Origin: Acidobacteriota bacterium
GTDB lineage: Bacteria > Acidobacteriota > Thermoanaerobaculia > UBA5066
Assembly (NCBI GenBank): GCA_016716715.1
Contig: JADJVE010000002.1
Location: forward strand, 1 to 64,000
DNA: 64,000 bases
Reading direction: 5' to 3'
This document shows positions 33,686 to 42,540 of this stretch, piece by piece. Both the position numbers and the translations under genes were made by a program. Numbering within the stretch: the first letter of the stretch is position 1; each line of letters starts with the position of its first letter. The notes under the pieces are model-generated. The model was not told the origin of the DNA. It made no database searches and saw only the letters and a list, made by a program, of their open reading frames with translations.

Positions 33686-34552
33686 ATGTCCGCGCTCCTC
33701 GCAGCGGCGCTCCTCTTCCAGGTCCAGGACCTGAGACCGGCGACGAAGGCCTGCCCGTTCTTCGTCGTGACGACGTCGGGTGAGCGCGTCGGCGCCCTCG
33801 ACCGGCCGAATCACGACGGCAAGCCCGTTAAGTTCCGCCTCTGCTCGAACGGCACGCTCACGATGTTCGCCGCCCAGGACGTCGACTGGGCCGCGACCGA
33901 GCAGGCCAACGCCGCGGGGAACGCGCCCGCGCCGACCCCCGGCCTCGCCCCGAATCCGACGCGCGCGTCCCTCTCGGGCATCGCGAAGCAGACGTCCCTC
34001 CGCGACGCGGAAGCCGCGGTCAAGCAGAACCAGCTCTCCGGAAAGATGAAGCTCGCCGGCCGCGAGGTCTCGCTCGACGACTCGGTGCCGTTCTTCGGCA
34101 AGGAATCGGTGGCGCAGCACCTGAAGCTCAGCACGTTCTACGCGGACGCCTCGGGCTGCCCCTCCCAGCGGGCCCGCGCGTACGGCTCGGTGAAGAACAT
34201 CTCGCGGATGAAGCTGCGGAGCCTCAAGGCGCTCGTCCTGATCGGGAGCATCCGGTCCGGCGACTACAACGGGCAGGTCCAGACGATGGACCCGTCCGAC
34301 CTCGTCCCGGGTGAGGAGTCGGAGATCTTCCTCTGGCTCTCGTGCGACTGGGCCGGCCAGGCCTCGTCGTTCCGCACGAAGAACGACGCCGTTCTCGTCA
34401 TGATCGCGGACGTCGCGGGCCACACCGAGGAGGTTTCGAAGCCAGACGGCTCGAACCCGTTCATGACGCCCGCGCCGACGAAGACCGCCGCTCCGGCGCG
34501 CACGCCCACGCCGGCCTCACCCTACGGAAACGCTCCGATGAAGCCACGCTGA
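33686..34552 (+). CDS. Secreted protein of unknown function between two FHA/protease genes
   Basis: 288 residues with a short hydrophobic N-terminus (MSALLAAALLFQVQ) that may be a signal. The body carries FFVVTTSGERVGALDRPNHDGKPVKFRLCSNGTLTMFAAQDVDW, then SQRARAYGSVKNISRMKLRSLKALVLI...YNGQVQTMDPSDLVPGEESEIFLWL, which looks like the FxLM/DUF-type beta sandwich that compares modified states; the tail is Pro/Thr-rich. I do not recognise a named family. Its stop overlaps the ATG of the next gene by 1 bp, so it is in one operon with the FHA-protease. Confidence 0.55.
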   Translation: MSALLAAALLFQVQDLRPATKACPFFVVTTSGERVGALDRPNHDGKPVKFRLCSNGTLTMFAAQDVDWAATEQANAAGNAPAPTPGLAPNPTRASLSGIAKQTSLRDAEAAVKQNQLSGKMKLAGREVSLDDSVPFFGKESVAQHLKLSTFYADASGCPSQRARAYGSVKNISRMKLRSLKALVLIGSIRSGDYNGQVQTMDPSDLVPGEESEIFLWLSCDWAGQASSFRTKNDAVLVMIADVAGHTEEVSKPDGSNPFMTPAPTKTAAPARTPTPASPYGNAPMKPR

Positions 34553-35727
34553 TGCCCGACGCCGGCGCCTCCCTCGCACTCATGTGGATGGACCCCGCGA
34601 CGGGCGAGACGAAAAAGGTGCCGCTCGACCACGCGCTGCGCCTCGGCTCGAACCGCCAGCAGAACGACGTCGCCCTGCCCTTCGCGGGCGTCGAGGCTCT
34701 TCACGCGGAGATCGTCTCGCGTCCCGGCGGCGGATGGGAGATCGCGCCGGTGGGCGTCCTGCGCCTGAAGGTGGACGGCGCGATGGTCCCGCGCGCCGAG
34801 CTCCGGCCGGGCTCGACGTTCTCGATCGGCATTCTCGATTTCACCGTCGGCTACGCGGGGGCTTCGCTCGAGCGCGCGTCCGCGCCCGCCCGGCCCGCCG
34901 CGCCGGTCTCCGGCTCGTCGCGAATTCTCGTGCCGCCTCCCGTGCGGCGCCCGGCGGTCGCGGGGCCGCGCCCGCCGGAGCCCGACCGGCGCCTCGCCTT
35001 TGCGCTCCTCGGCGGCGGCCTCGTCGCCGCACTCGGGGGCGTCGTCTGGTTCGTCGCGCTGCGGCCGAAGCCGACGCCCCTGGCCGCGCCGCCCGCGAAC
35101 GTGCCCCAGGCGGCCGCGTCCGCTCCGGCGAACGCGCCGGCCCGGCAGGAGCCGACGGACCCGTTCGCGGCCGCCAAGAAGTCCGTCGTCACGGTCATCG
35201 CGAAGCTGGCCTTCGACAAGGGATTCGCGACCGGAACGGGCTTCTTCGTGACGTCGTCGGGCAAGCTCGTCACGAACTTCCACGTCGTGAAAAGGACGGA
35301 CTACCAGCAGATCCTGATGCCGGGCTCGAAGAAGCCGGTCGACGCGCGCATCCTCGCGACCGACGAGGAGCACGACCTCGCGCTGCTGCAGGCGATGGTC
35401 GATCCGCCCGTCCCCGTCGCGCCGCTCGCGGCCGGCGCGGTGCTGAAGATGGGCGATCCCGTCTTCGCGCTGGGCTCGCCGGCCGGCCCCGTCCTCGAGA
35501 TGAGCCTCTCGCGCGGCATCGTGAGCTCCGACAAGCCGCGCCAGTTCGGGGACGTCGCGCTCATCCAGCACGACGCCGCCATCAACCCCGGCAACAGCGG
35601 CGGGCCCCTTCTCGATCAGCAGGGGCGCGTCGTCGGCGTGAACACGCTCAAGATCAAGGAGACGCAGGGGCTGAACTTCGCGATCCCGGTGGATCAGGTC
35701 AAGGATTTCCTCGCCCTGCCGCGCTGA
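34552..35727 (+). CDS. FHA-domain membrane-anchored HtrA-like serine protease
   Basis: 391 residues. FHA-like N-terminus (LDHALRLGSNRQQNDVALPFAGVEALHAEIVSRPGGGWEIAPVGVLRLKVDG), a Pro-rich linker, one transmembrane helix (LAFALLGGGLVAALGGVVWFVAL), then a trypsin-like domain with the full triad: His in KLVTNFHVVKR, Asp in DEEHDLALLQA, Ser in NPGNSGGPLLD. No PDZ domain follows. An FHA domain on the cytoplasmic side and a protease outside could pass a phosphothreonine signal across the membrane, although FHA-like folds without the key Ser/Arg residues may just bind proteins. Confidence 0.75.
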   Translation: MPDAGASLALMWMDPATGETKKVPLDHALRLGSNRQQNDVALPFAGVEALHAEIVSRPGGGWEIAPVGVLRLKVDGAMVPRAELRPGSTFSIGILDFTVGYAGASLERASAPARPAAPVSGSSRILVPPPVRRPAVAGPRPPEPDRRLAFALLGGGLVAALGGVVWFVALRPKPTPLAAPPANVPQAAASAPANAPARQEPTDPFAAAKKSVVTVIAKLAFDKGFATGTGFFVTSSGKLVTNFHVVKRTDYQQILMPGSKKPVDARILATDEEHDLALLQAMVDPPVPVAPLAAGAVLKMGDPVFALGSPAGPVLEMSLSRGIVSSDKPRQFGDVALIQHDAAINPGNSGGPLLDQQGRVVGVNTLKIKETQGLNFAIPVDQVKDFLALPR

Positions 35728-35733
35728 CGCCCG

Positions 35734-36171
35734 TCAGTTGTCCACGATCCAGCGCTCTCCGTCCCGGCTCAGGCGGACGGACACGCTCGTGAGGTTCGGG
35801 AACGAGCCGGGCGCGTTCGGGTCGGCGCACGAGAATTCCGCGTTCCAGTAGGCGGACACGCCGTCGCGGCTGACGAGCGTCGCACCCGTGTACGTGCACC
35901 TCGCGCGCGCCGCCTCCTCGCCCGAAAACGCCTGGTCCGCCGCGCGCCGGCCGAGCGACTGCGCCCGCCCCGCGACGATCGACCGCATGTCGGCCGTCTC
36001 GCGCGCGGCGGTTTCCTCGGCCGAGGGCGTCCGGACGGGCTCCCGGGTGGTCGCCCCGGTACGGTCGATGCGGATCGGCGCCTTCGTGTCGAGCGCCTTC
36101 CCCATCACGAACATCAGAAACGCGACGAATGCGAGCCCGAGGCCGGCGAAGATCCAGGCGCCGCGGCCCAT
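35734..36171 (-). CDS. Membrane-anchored protein, unknown function
   Basis: 145 residues. One N-terminal helix (WIFAGLGLAFVAFLMFVMG), a charged Thr/Arg/Glu linker, then a small soluble domain with two Cys (RCTYTGATLVSRDGVSAYWNAEFSCADPNAPGSFPNLTSVSVRLSRDGERWIVDN) that is probably periplasmic and disulfide bonded. No family recognised. It lies 12 bp after the amidohydrolase stop and may be the last gene of that operon; it converges on the FHA-protease gene. Confidence 0.55.
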   Translation of the reverse strand: MGRGAWIFAGLGLAFVAFLMFVMGKALDTKAPIRIDRTGATTREPVRTPSAEETAARETADMRSIVAGRAQSLGRRAADQAFSGEEAARARCTYTGATLVSRDGVSAYWNAEFSCADPNAPGSFPNLTSVSVRLSRDGERWIVDN

Positions 36172-36183
36172 GCTCCCCTCCCC

Positions 36184-37470
36184 TCAGCGGCCGCCGGCCG
36201 CGGGCGGAGCGGGCTTCGGCCGGCTGCGGTAGCGCTCCCAGAGCCGCTTGTGGCGGTCGGAGAGATCGAGCGCCACGCCCCTTTCGTAGAGCGCGGTGAC
36301 GGTGGACGTCGTCTGGAGGGGGTCGCCCGTCCATACGGCGAGCGACGCGTCCTTGCCCGGCTCGAGCGAGCCGATCCGCGCGTCGACGCCGAAGATGCGC
36401 GCCGGGTTGAGCGTGATGGAACGGAGCGCCTCGAGCGGGTCGAGTCCGAACGACACGGCCATCGCCGCGTCGTTCGGAAGGTCGCGCGTCGTCGCGGCGG
36501 TCATCGTCGTCTGGCCGTTGCCGATCGCGACGACGACCCCCGCCTTCGCGAGCTCCGCCGCCTTCGTGAACGGCGCGTCGTACGCGTCGTCCTCGCGCAG
36601 CGGCAGATCGAGGACCGTGTCGAGGACGACGGGGATCTTCCGCTCGGCGAGCGCCGCCGCCGACCTCGGCGCGTCGTATCCGCCGAGGATCACGAGGCGG
36701 ACCTTCGTGCCCTTGAGATCCTCGTCGAGAAACCGCAGCGCTGCGTCGATCTGCGCCCTGCGCTCGGCGCGGACGACGAGGGGAATCGACCCGTCGAGGA
36801 CGGCCGCGAGCGCCCCGGTGGACGCAACGGTGTCGTGCGCGGGGACGCCGGCCTTGCCCTCGGCGGCGCGGGCCGTCCGGTACGCCGCGGCGTCCCGGAA
36901 CGTCCGCCGGATGAGGTCGAGCGCCTCGTCGCGCCGGCGCTCCTGGACTCGCGCGGACGGCCGGGCCTCCGGGCGCCGGTCGATCGCCATCTCGGGCCAC
37001 TCGACGAGGACCGCGGCCGGGCACTTCACGCACGCGTCCTCGCGCGTCCAGCCGTTCAGGGTCACGACGGACGCGGCGCCGGGGAACGTCGAGCCGCGCG
37101 GCGCGAGCGCCGCGAAGAGGACGCCGTTCGAGCGCGTCACGGGGAGCGTCTCGGAATCGAGGTTCATCGCGACGTCGGGCCGCGCCTCGGGGTTGATCTC
37201 GGCGATCTCGGAGACGTCGTTCGTCGCGCGGACGGCCTGGATCTCGACGAGCCCGACGAGCGACGCGGGCGCGAAGAAGGCGGGGGCGACGTGCCTGCCC
37301 GCCGCGTCGACGACCGTCGCTCCCGCGGGAATCGGCGTTCCGGGGCCGCCCACCGCCGAGATCTTCCCGCCGTCGATCACGACGACGCCGTTCGGAATGG
37401 CGGGCCCGGCCGCCGTGTGCACGGTCGCGCCCTTGAGGACGAGGACGGAGGCGAGAAGGAGCATGCTCAT
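36184..37470 (-). CDS. Amidohydrolase-family protein lacking the HxH metal motif
   Basis: 428 residues. Beta-sandwich start LVLKGATVHTAAGPAIPNGVVVIDGGKISAVGG, then a TIM-barrel of the amidohydrolase superfamily, ending with the typical ITLNPARIFGVDARIGSLEPGKDASLAVWTGDPLQTTSTVTALYERGVAL. Where active members have PGxIDxHxH, this one reads VAPAFFAPASLVGLVEI, so the first metal pair is missing. N-terminal signal-like MSMLLLASVLVL. ATG overlaps the stop of the larger amidohydrolase upstream (ATGA). Probably exported and perhaps a structural partner of its neighbour. Confidence 0.75.
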   Translation of the reverse strand: MSMLLLASVLVLKGATVHTAAGPAIPNGVVVIDGGKISAVGGPGTPIPAGATVVDAAGRHVAPAFFAPASLVGLVEIQAVRATNDVSEIAEINPEARPDVAMNLDSETLPVTRSNGVLFAALAPRGSTFPGAASVVTLNGWTREDACVKCPAAVLVEWPEMAIDRRPEARPSARVQERRRDEALDLIRRTFRDAAAYRTARAAEGKAGVPAHDTVASTGALAAVLDGSIPLVVRAERRAQIDAALRFLDEDLKGTKVRLVILGGYDAPRSAAALAERKIPVVLDTVLDLPLREDDAYDAPFTKAAELAKAGVVVAIGNGQTTMTAATTRDLPNDAAMAVSFGLDPLEALRSITLNPARIFGVDARIGSLEPGKDASLAVWTGDPLQTTSTVTALYERGVALDLSDRHKRLWERYRSRPKPAPPAAGGR

Positions 37471-40400
37471 CGCGCCACCTCCACACCGGCGGACGCATCC
37501 ATGGCGTGCTCCTCCTCGCTGCAGGAGTGCTCGGCGGGCCGGGCCGGCGGCCCGGCAGGCGCGGCCGCGGCGCCGCGGGAGGCGGCCAGGCGCGCCTTGC
37601 CGATCAGCTCGGTCTTCTCGGCCCCGAGGGCGGCGCGGGCCTTGAGGTCCTCGGCGCGGTCGAAGTACTTCTTCCCTTCGATCCAGGTTTCGTCCGCGTG
37701 GCTGGTTGCGTCCAGCGGGTCGCCCGACCACACGACGAAGTCGCCGTCCTTGCCCGGCTCGAGGGAGCCGATGCGCGCGTCGACCTTCAGCTGCTTCGCG
37801 GAGTTCGCGGTCACGAACTTGAGCGCCTCCTCGCGCGGCACGCCGCCGTACTTGACGGCTTTCGCCGCCTCGACGTTCATGCGGCGGGCCAGCTCGTCGG
37901 AGTCGGAGTTGAACGAGACGAGGACGCCGCGTTCCCGCATCAGGGCGCCGTTGTACGGGATCGCGTCGTACACCTCGAACTTGTAGGCCCACCAGTCGCT
38001 GAAGGACGAGGCGCCGGCGCCGTGCGCCGCGATCTCGTCGGCGACCTTGTAGCCCTCGAGGATGTGCTGGAGCGTTCCGATCTTCACGCCGAACTCCTCG
38101 CAGAGCCGGATCAGGTCGAGGACCTCCTGCTTGACGTAGCTGTGCGCGTGGATCGCCCGCTTGCCCTCGAGGATCTCGGCGATCGCCTCGAGCTGCAGGT
38201 CCGTGCGGACGGGCTCGGCCTTCTGCTTCCTCCGGTAGTCGCGCGCGGCCGAGAAGCGCTCGCGGATGAGGGCCGAGACGCCCATGCGCGTCTGCGGGTA
38301 GCGGAGCGGACCGGTCCCCTGCATGTTCGAGCGCTTCGGGTTCTCGCCGAGCGCGAACTTGATGCCGGGCGGCGCGTCCTTGAGCCTTGAGGCCGTCGGG
38401 CCCCTCGCCGTTCCTGAGCTTGAGGATTTCCGACTGCCCGCCGATTGCGTTCGACGAGCCGTGGAGCACGTTCGCGGCCGTGAGGCCGCCGGCGAGCTCG
38501 CGGTAGATCGCCGGTGCGAAGGGGTTCACGACGTCGCCGATGCGGACCTCGGCCGAGATGTTGTGGCTGCCTTCGTTCACGCCGCCGTCGACCGCCGTGT
38601 GGCTGTGGGCGTCGATGAGACCGGGCGTGACGGAGCGGCCCTGCGCGTCGATGGTGACGAGCGACGAGGCGGCCGACGCCGGCACGGCGACGTCCTTTCC
38701 CACGGCGGCGACCTTGCCGTCCACGACGAGAACGCTCGCGTTCTCGAGAGTGCCCTTCGGACCGGACGTCCAGACCGTCGCGTTCTTGACGAGGACGGCC
38801 TTCGGCGCCGCGAGCGGAGCCGCCCAGCGCGCGGGGAGCGGGCGCACGTCGGAGTCCGGCGCGTCCAGCTTCTCGGCGGCCGTGGCGGCCGGCGCCGCCC
38901 CCGGCTCGGCGGCGTCGGCGCCGGAACCCCCGCGGCCCGGTGCGGAGCGGTCCCGTTCCGCGCGCTTCGACACGGCGGGGCCTCCCGCGGCAGGGCGCAC
39001 GTCGAGCCGCAGCGAGTCGCCCTCCACGACGGCCTCCGCCTTCTGCGGGCCGGAGAGCCCGAACGGCGCCCCGTCGACGTCGAACGTGAGCCTCTGGCCG
39101 TGCCTCACGACGTTCGTCGCCGCAACCGGCTTGCCTCCGGCCGCCGGAGTCACGCCGACGCCGGGGAGGCCGGTGCGCGGATCCGAGCGGAGCGAAACCG
39201 ACGCGCCGTCCACCTTGAACGTGCCGGCGACCGCGCCCTTCTTCGGCCTCACCTCGTAAGGGACGCCGTCGACGAACGTCGTGAGGACGCGCGTCCTGTC
39301 GCTGAATAGCGGGCCGGACGACACGACGAGGTTCGCGAGCGCGCCGGGAACGATCTCGCCCGCGCGGCCCGCGAGACCGAGCTGACGCGCCGGGATCGTC
39401 GTGAAGGCCGCGAGGAGGTCGTCCGCCGAAAGGCCGCGAGCCCGGGCCTTCTTCGCGCGATCCGCGAGGTCGGAGAGCTCGGCGAGACCGTGCGTCGTCA
39501 GCGAGAACGTCAGGCCGAGGTCGCGCATCCAGCGCGGGTTCGAGGCCGCGCGATCCCACGCGCGGAGGCGCTGGAGCGACACGTCGCTCCACTCGTCCTC
39601 GTCCTCGACGGACGGCGCGGCCGCGAACGCGAGCGAGAGGACGAGGTCGGGCCTCGCGGCCTTGACCTCGTCGGCGAGAAGGTAGAGGTCGCTCCCCGTC
39701 GCCACGTGACGCGCCTTCAGGCCGAACTCCGCCGCGATCTTCGCGGAACGGAGGAGGGCGAGGACGTCGGAGGCTTCGAAGACGACCGGCTCCCTGCCGG
39801 AAACGGCGTCGCCCAACGCGACCCACCCGTCGTACCGTTCGGGACGCGCGCGCCCGGCGGGCTTCGCGGCGTACGCGGCGTCGGCCGCGAGCAGCCATTT
39901 CGCGTCCGAGAAGGCCTGCCGCACCGCGGCGGCCATTCCCATCTTGGAGCCCGGATACTCCCCTCCGAATTCGGGCGCGTCGGCGTCGCGCGCGACGTGC
40001 TGCGCGGACTTCGCGACGAGGAGCGCGCGGGAGAGCGGGCCGTCGGAGAGCGCGATCACGGCGCTCTCGCCGCGCAGGATGCCCTTGTCGGGCACGGCGG
40101 CGACCACGGTGAAGCCGAGGTCGCGGAACGCCTCGCGCACGTCGGAGGAGACCTTCAGGTCGGCGAGGACGGTCCGCTCGGGGCGGAGCTTCGACGACGG
40201 GAGCGCGTTGCCGGAGGGCTCGGGCGCCGGCGTGGCCTGGGGAAACGCGGCCGCGCCCGCGCCGCGGCGGGAAGCGGTCGAGTCGTCCGCGGAGGGGCGG
40301 ACGCCGGAGAGGCGCGACACGGTCACGTACGGGTCGATGAGGCCCGGCGAAACCGTCTGGCCCTCGAGATCCATCACCTGCGCGTCGGCCGGCACGGCCA

Positions 40401-40587
40401 CCGCGCCCGCGGCCCCGACGGCCGCGATGACGCCGCCGCGCACGATCACGACGCCCTTCTCGATGACCTTGCCCGGCGAAGTCACGACACGCGCGTTCAC
40501 GAGCGCATAAACGTGCGGCAGCTCCGCCGCCCAAGACATCTTTGCGAAGAGAAAGAAAGAGAGAAAGAGGAGAGAAGACTTTCGCAT
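37467..40587 (-). CDS. Large exported amidohydrolase with duplicated domain (single frameshift)
   Basis: About 1040 residues. Signal MRKSSLLFLSFFLFAKMSWA. The first half (LVNARVVTSPGKVIEKGVVIVRGG...TVSPGLIDPYVTVSR...TTIPARQLGLAGRAGEIVPGALANLVV) is a degenerate amidohydrolase with no HxH. The second half is intact: NATVWTSGPKGTLENASVLVVDGKV, VTPGLIDAHSHTAVDGGVNEG with HSH, HAHSYVKQEVLDLIRLCEEFG, VSFNSDSDELARRM and IGSLEPGKDGDFVVWSGDPLD. One extra G near 38385 shifts the frame after NGEGPDGLK; without it KDAPPGIKFALGENPKR continues. Substrate unknown; Acidobacteriota have many such imidazolonepropionase-like exported enzymes. A His-containing tail ends the protein. Confidence 0.8.
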
Positions 40588-40596
40588 CTCTTCTTC

Positions 40597-42540
40597 CTAC
40601 TTCAGCAAGTTGTCCTCGACGAACTTCAGCGTCGCGAGGAACAGGAAGTCCTGGTTCTTCTTCTTGCTGAACCCGTGGCCCTCGTCCTTCGCGAGCAGGT
40701 ACCACACGGGGCCGCCGTTCTTCTTGATCGCGCCGACCATCTGCTCGGCCTCGGTGTACGGCACGCGCGGGTCGTTCCGGCCCTGCACGATGAACATCGG
40801 CTTCGTGATCTTCGACGCGCTCGCGAGGGGCGAGACCTTCTCGAGGAACGCGCGCATCTTCGGGTCGCGCTCGTCGCCGTACTCCACGCGGCGCAGGTCG
40901 CGCCGGTAGGCCTCCGTGTGCTCGAGGAACGTCACCCAGTTCGAGATCCCGACGACGTCGAGCGCGCAGCGGAAGCGGTCGTTGTAGTGCGTCATCGATG
41001 CGAGCGTCATGTATCCGCCGTAGGAGCCGCCGGTCACCATGACGCGGCCCTTGTCGAGGCCGGGCTGCACGGCGATCCAGTCGAGGAGCGCCCCGACGTC
41101 CTTCACGGAGTCCTCGCGCAGGACGCCGTTGTCGAGCTTCACGAACGTCTTGCCATAGCCCGTGGAGCCGCGCACGTTCGGATAGAGGATCGCGACGCCG
41201 AGCTCGTTCAGGAGGAAGTTGTTCCTCCCGAGGAACCCCGCCTGCGACTGCCCCTCCGGCCCGCCGTGGATGTTCAAGATCACGGGGCGCGGACCGGCGA
41301 AGGACGCCGGCGGGCGGTAGAGAAGGCCGGTGATCGTCTTCCCGTCGAAGCTCTTCCACGACACGATCTCGGGCTCGGCGAACGCGCTCGCGTCGAGGCC
41401 GCCCGTCTCGCTCTCGGTCCACCGGCTGAGCGCACCCGTCTGCGTGTCGATGGCCCAGGCGTCGGCCGGCGACTTCGCGGACGTGAGCGTGAACCCCAGG
41501 TTGCGGCTCTGCGGGCACCAGCGCAGGCCGCCGATCGTCCCGTACGGGACTTTCGGGAGCGGGATCGTCTTGCGGGTCTTCACGTCCATCGCGTGGAGCG
41601 TCTCGGCGCCCGCCTCGTTGACCGTCCACGCGAGCTTCGATCCGTCCTCGGAGAGGTCGAAGCCCTGCACGTCCCAGGACAGCCCCGGAGTCAGGACTTC
41701 GAGCTTCCTCGTCGCGACGTCGACGGCGACGAGGCGGCTGAACTCGGAGTCCGCGTCCGTCGTCGTGTAGACCGTCTTTCCGTCGGGAGAGAAGCGTCCC
41801 GCGCCCCAGGAAACCTGCTCCTTCGACTCCGGCGAGAAGCGCGTCTTCGCGCCCGTCGCGACGTCCACGAGCCACAGGTGCGACACGTTGACGGAGATCC
41901 CCTCGACGACGAGAAGCGTCTTCTCGTCCGGCGACCAGTCCGTCACGAACAGGCGCTCGCCGGAGCCCTCGAGGACCATCCGGTCGGTGTTCGCGGGGTC
42001 GGAGGGATTCATGACCCAGATGTCGCCGTTCTTTCCCGTGCGCCTCGTGGACGAGTAGGCCATCCACGTGCCGCTGCGCGTGAACGCGCCGCCCTGGTTG
42101 CGCGACTTGCCGTCCGTGAGAAGCGAAACCTTGCCGGTCTTGTCTTCGCGCAGGTAGAGCTGGAACCACTCGCCGCCGCCGACGTCCTTGGAGAAGACGA
42201 CGTCGGCCGTCTTCGGCCGATAGCGCGCGCCGATGATGCGCTCCGGGTAGAACGTGAGCTGCGTGCGCGCGGCGCCGGGCGCCTTGACGCGGTGCAGCTG
42301 CGGGACGTCGCCGAAGCGCGTCGTGACGAGCATCTCGGAGCGCAGCGGGTTCCACGCCTGGAACGACGCCGTGCGGAACTCCATGTACGCGGACGCGCGC
42401 TCCGCGAGCGTCTTCGGCACAGCCGGCAGGCCGTCCAGGACGAGCGCCTCGTTCGGCGCGACGGCGTCGTCGGCGCCCCGCGCCGCGAGAGGGAGAAGAA
42501 GGAGACTGGCGAGAAGGAGAACGCCCGAACGTCTTTTCAT
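40597..42540 (-). CDS. S9-family prolyl oligopeptidase/dipeptidyl aminopeptidase
   Basis: 647 residues. Signal MKRRSGVLLLASLLLLPLAARG; a seven-bladed WD40-like propeller (repeats such as FSPDGKTVYTTTDADSEFSRLVAVDVATRK); alpha/beta hydrolase with catalytic Ser in GGSYGGYMTLASM, Asp in RNDPRVPYTEAEQM and His in EGHGFSKKKN. It would trim peptides in the periplasm. ATG overlaps the GreA stop (ATGA) and the amidohydrolase begins 9 bp after its stop, so these are expressed together, perhaps as a peptide-utilisation set. Confidence 0.9.
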   Translation of the reverse strand: MKRRSGVLLLASLLLLPLAARGADDAVAPNEALVLDGLPAVPKTLAERASAYMEFRTASFQAWNPLRSEMLVTTRFGDVPQLHRVKAPGAARTQLTFYPERIIGARYRPKTADVVFSKDVGGGEWFQLYLREDKTGKVSLLTDGKSRNQGGAFTRSGTWMAYSSTRRTGKNGDIWVMNPSDPANTDRMVLEGSGERLFVTDWSPDEKTLLVVEGISVNVSHLWLVDVATGAKTRFSPESKEQVSWGAGRFSPDGKTVYTTTDADSEFSRLVAVDVATRKLEVLTPGLSWDVQGFDLSEDGSKLAWTVNEAGAETLHAMDVKTRKTIPLPKVPYGTIGGLRWCPQSRNLGFTLTSAKSPADAWAIDTQTGALSRWTESETGGLDASAFAEPEIVSWKSFDGKTITGLLYRPPASFAGPRPVILNIHGGPEGQSQAGFLGRNNFLLNELGVAILYPNVRGSTGYGKTFVKLDNGVLREDSVKDVGALLDWIAVQPGLDKGRVMVTGGSYGGYMTLASMTHYNDRFRCALDVVGISNWVTFLEHTEAYRRDLRRVEYGDERDPKMRAFLEKVSPLASASKITKPMFIVQGRNDPRVPYTEAEQMVGAIKKNGGPVWYLLAKDEGHGFSKKKNQDFLFLATLKFVEDNLLK

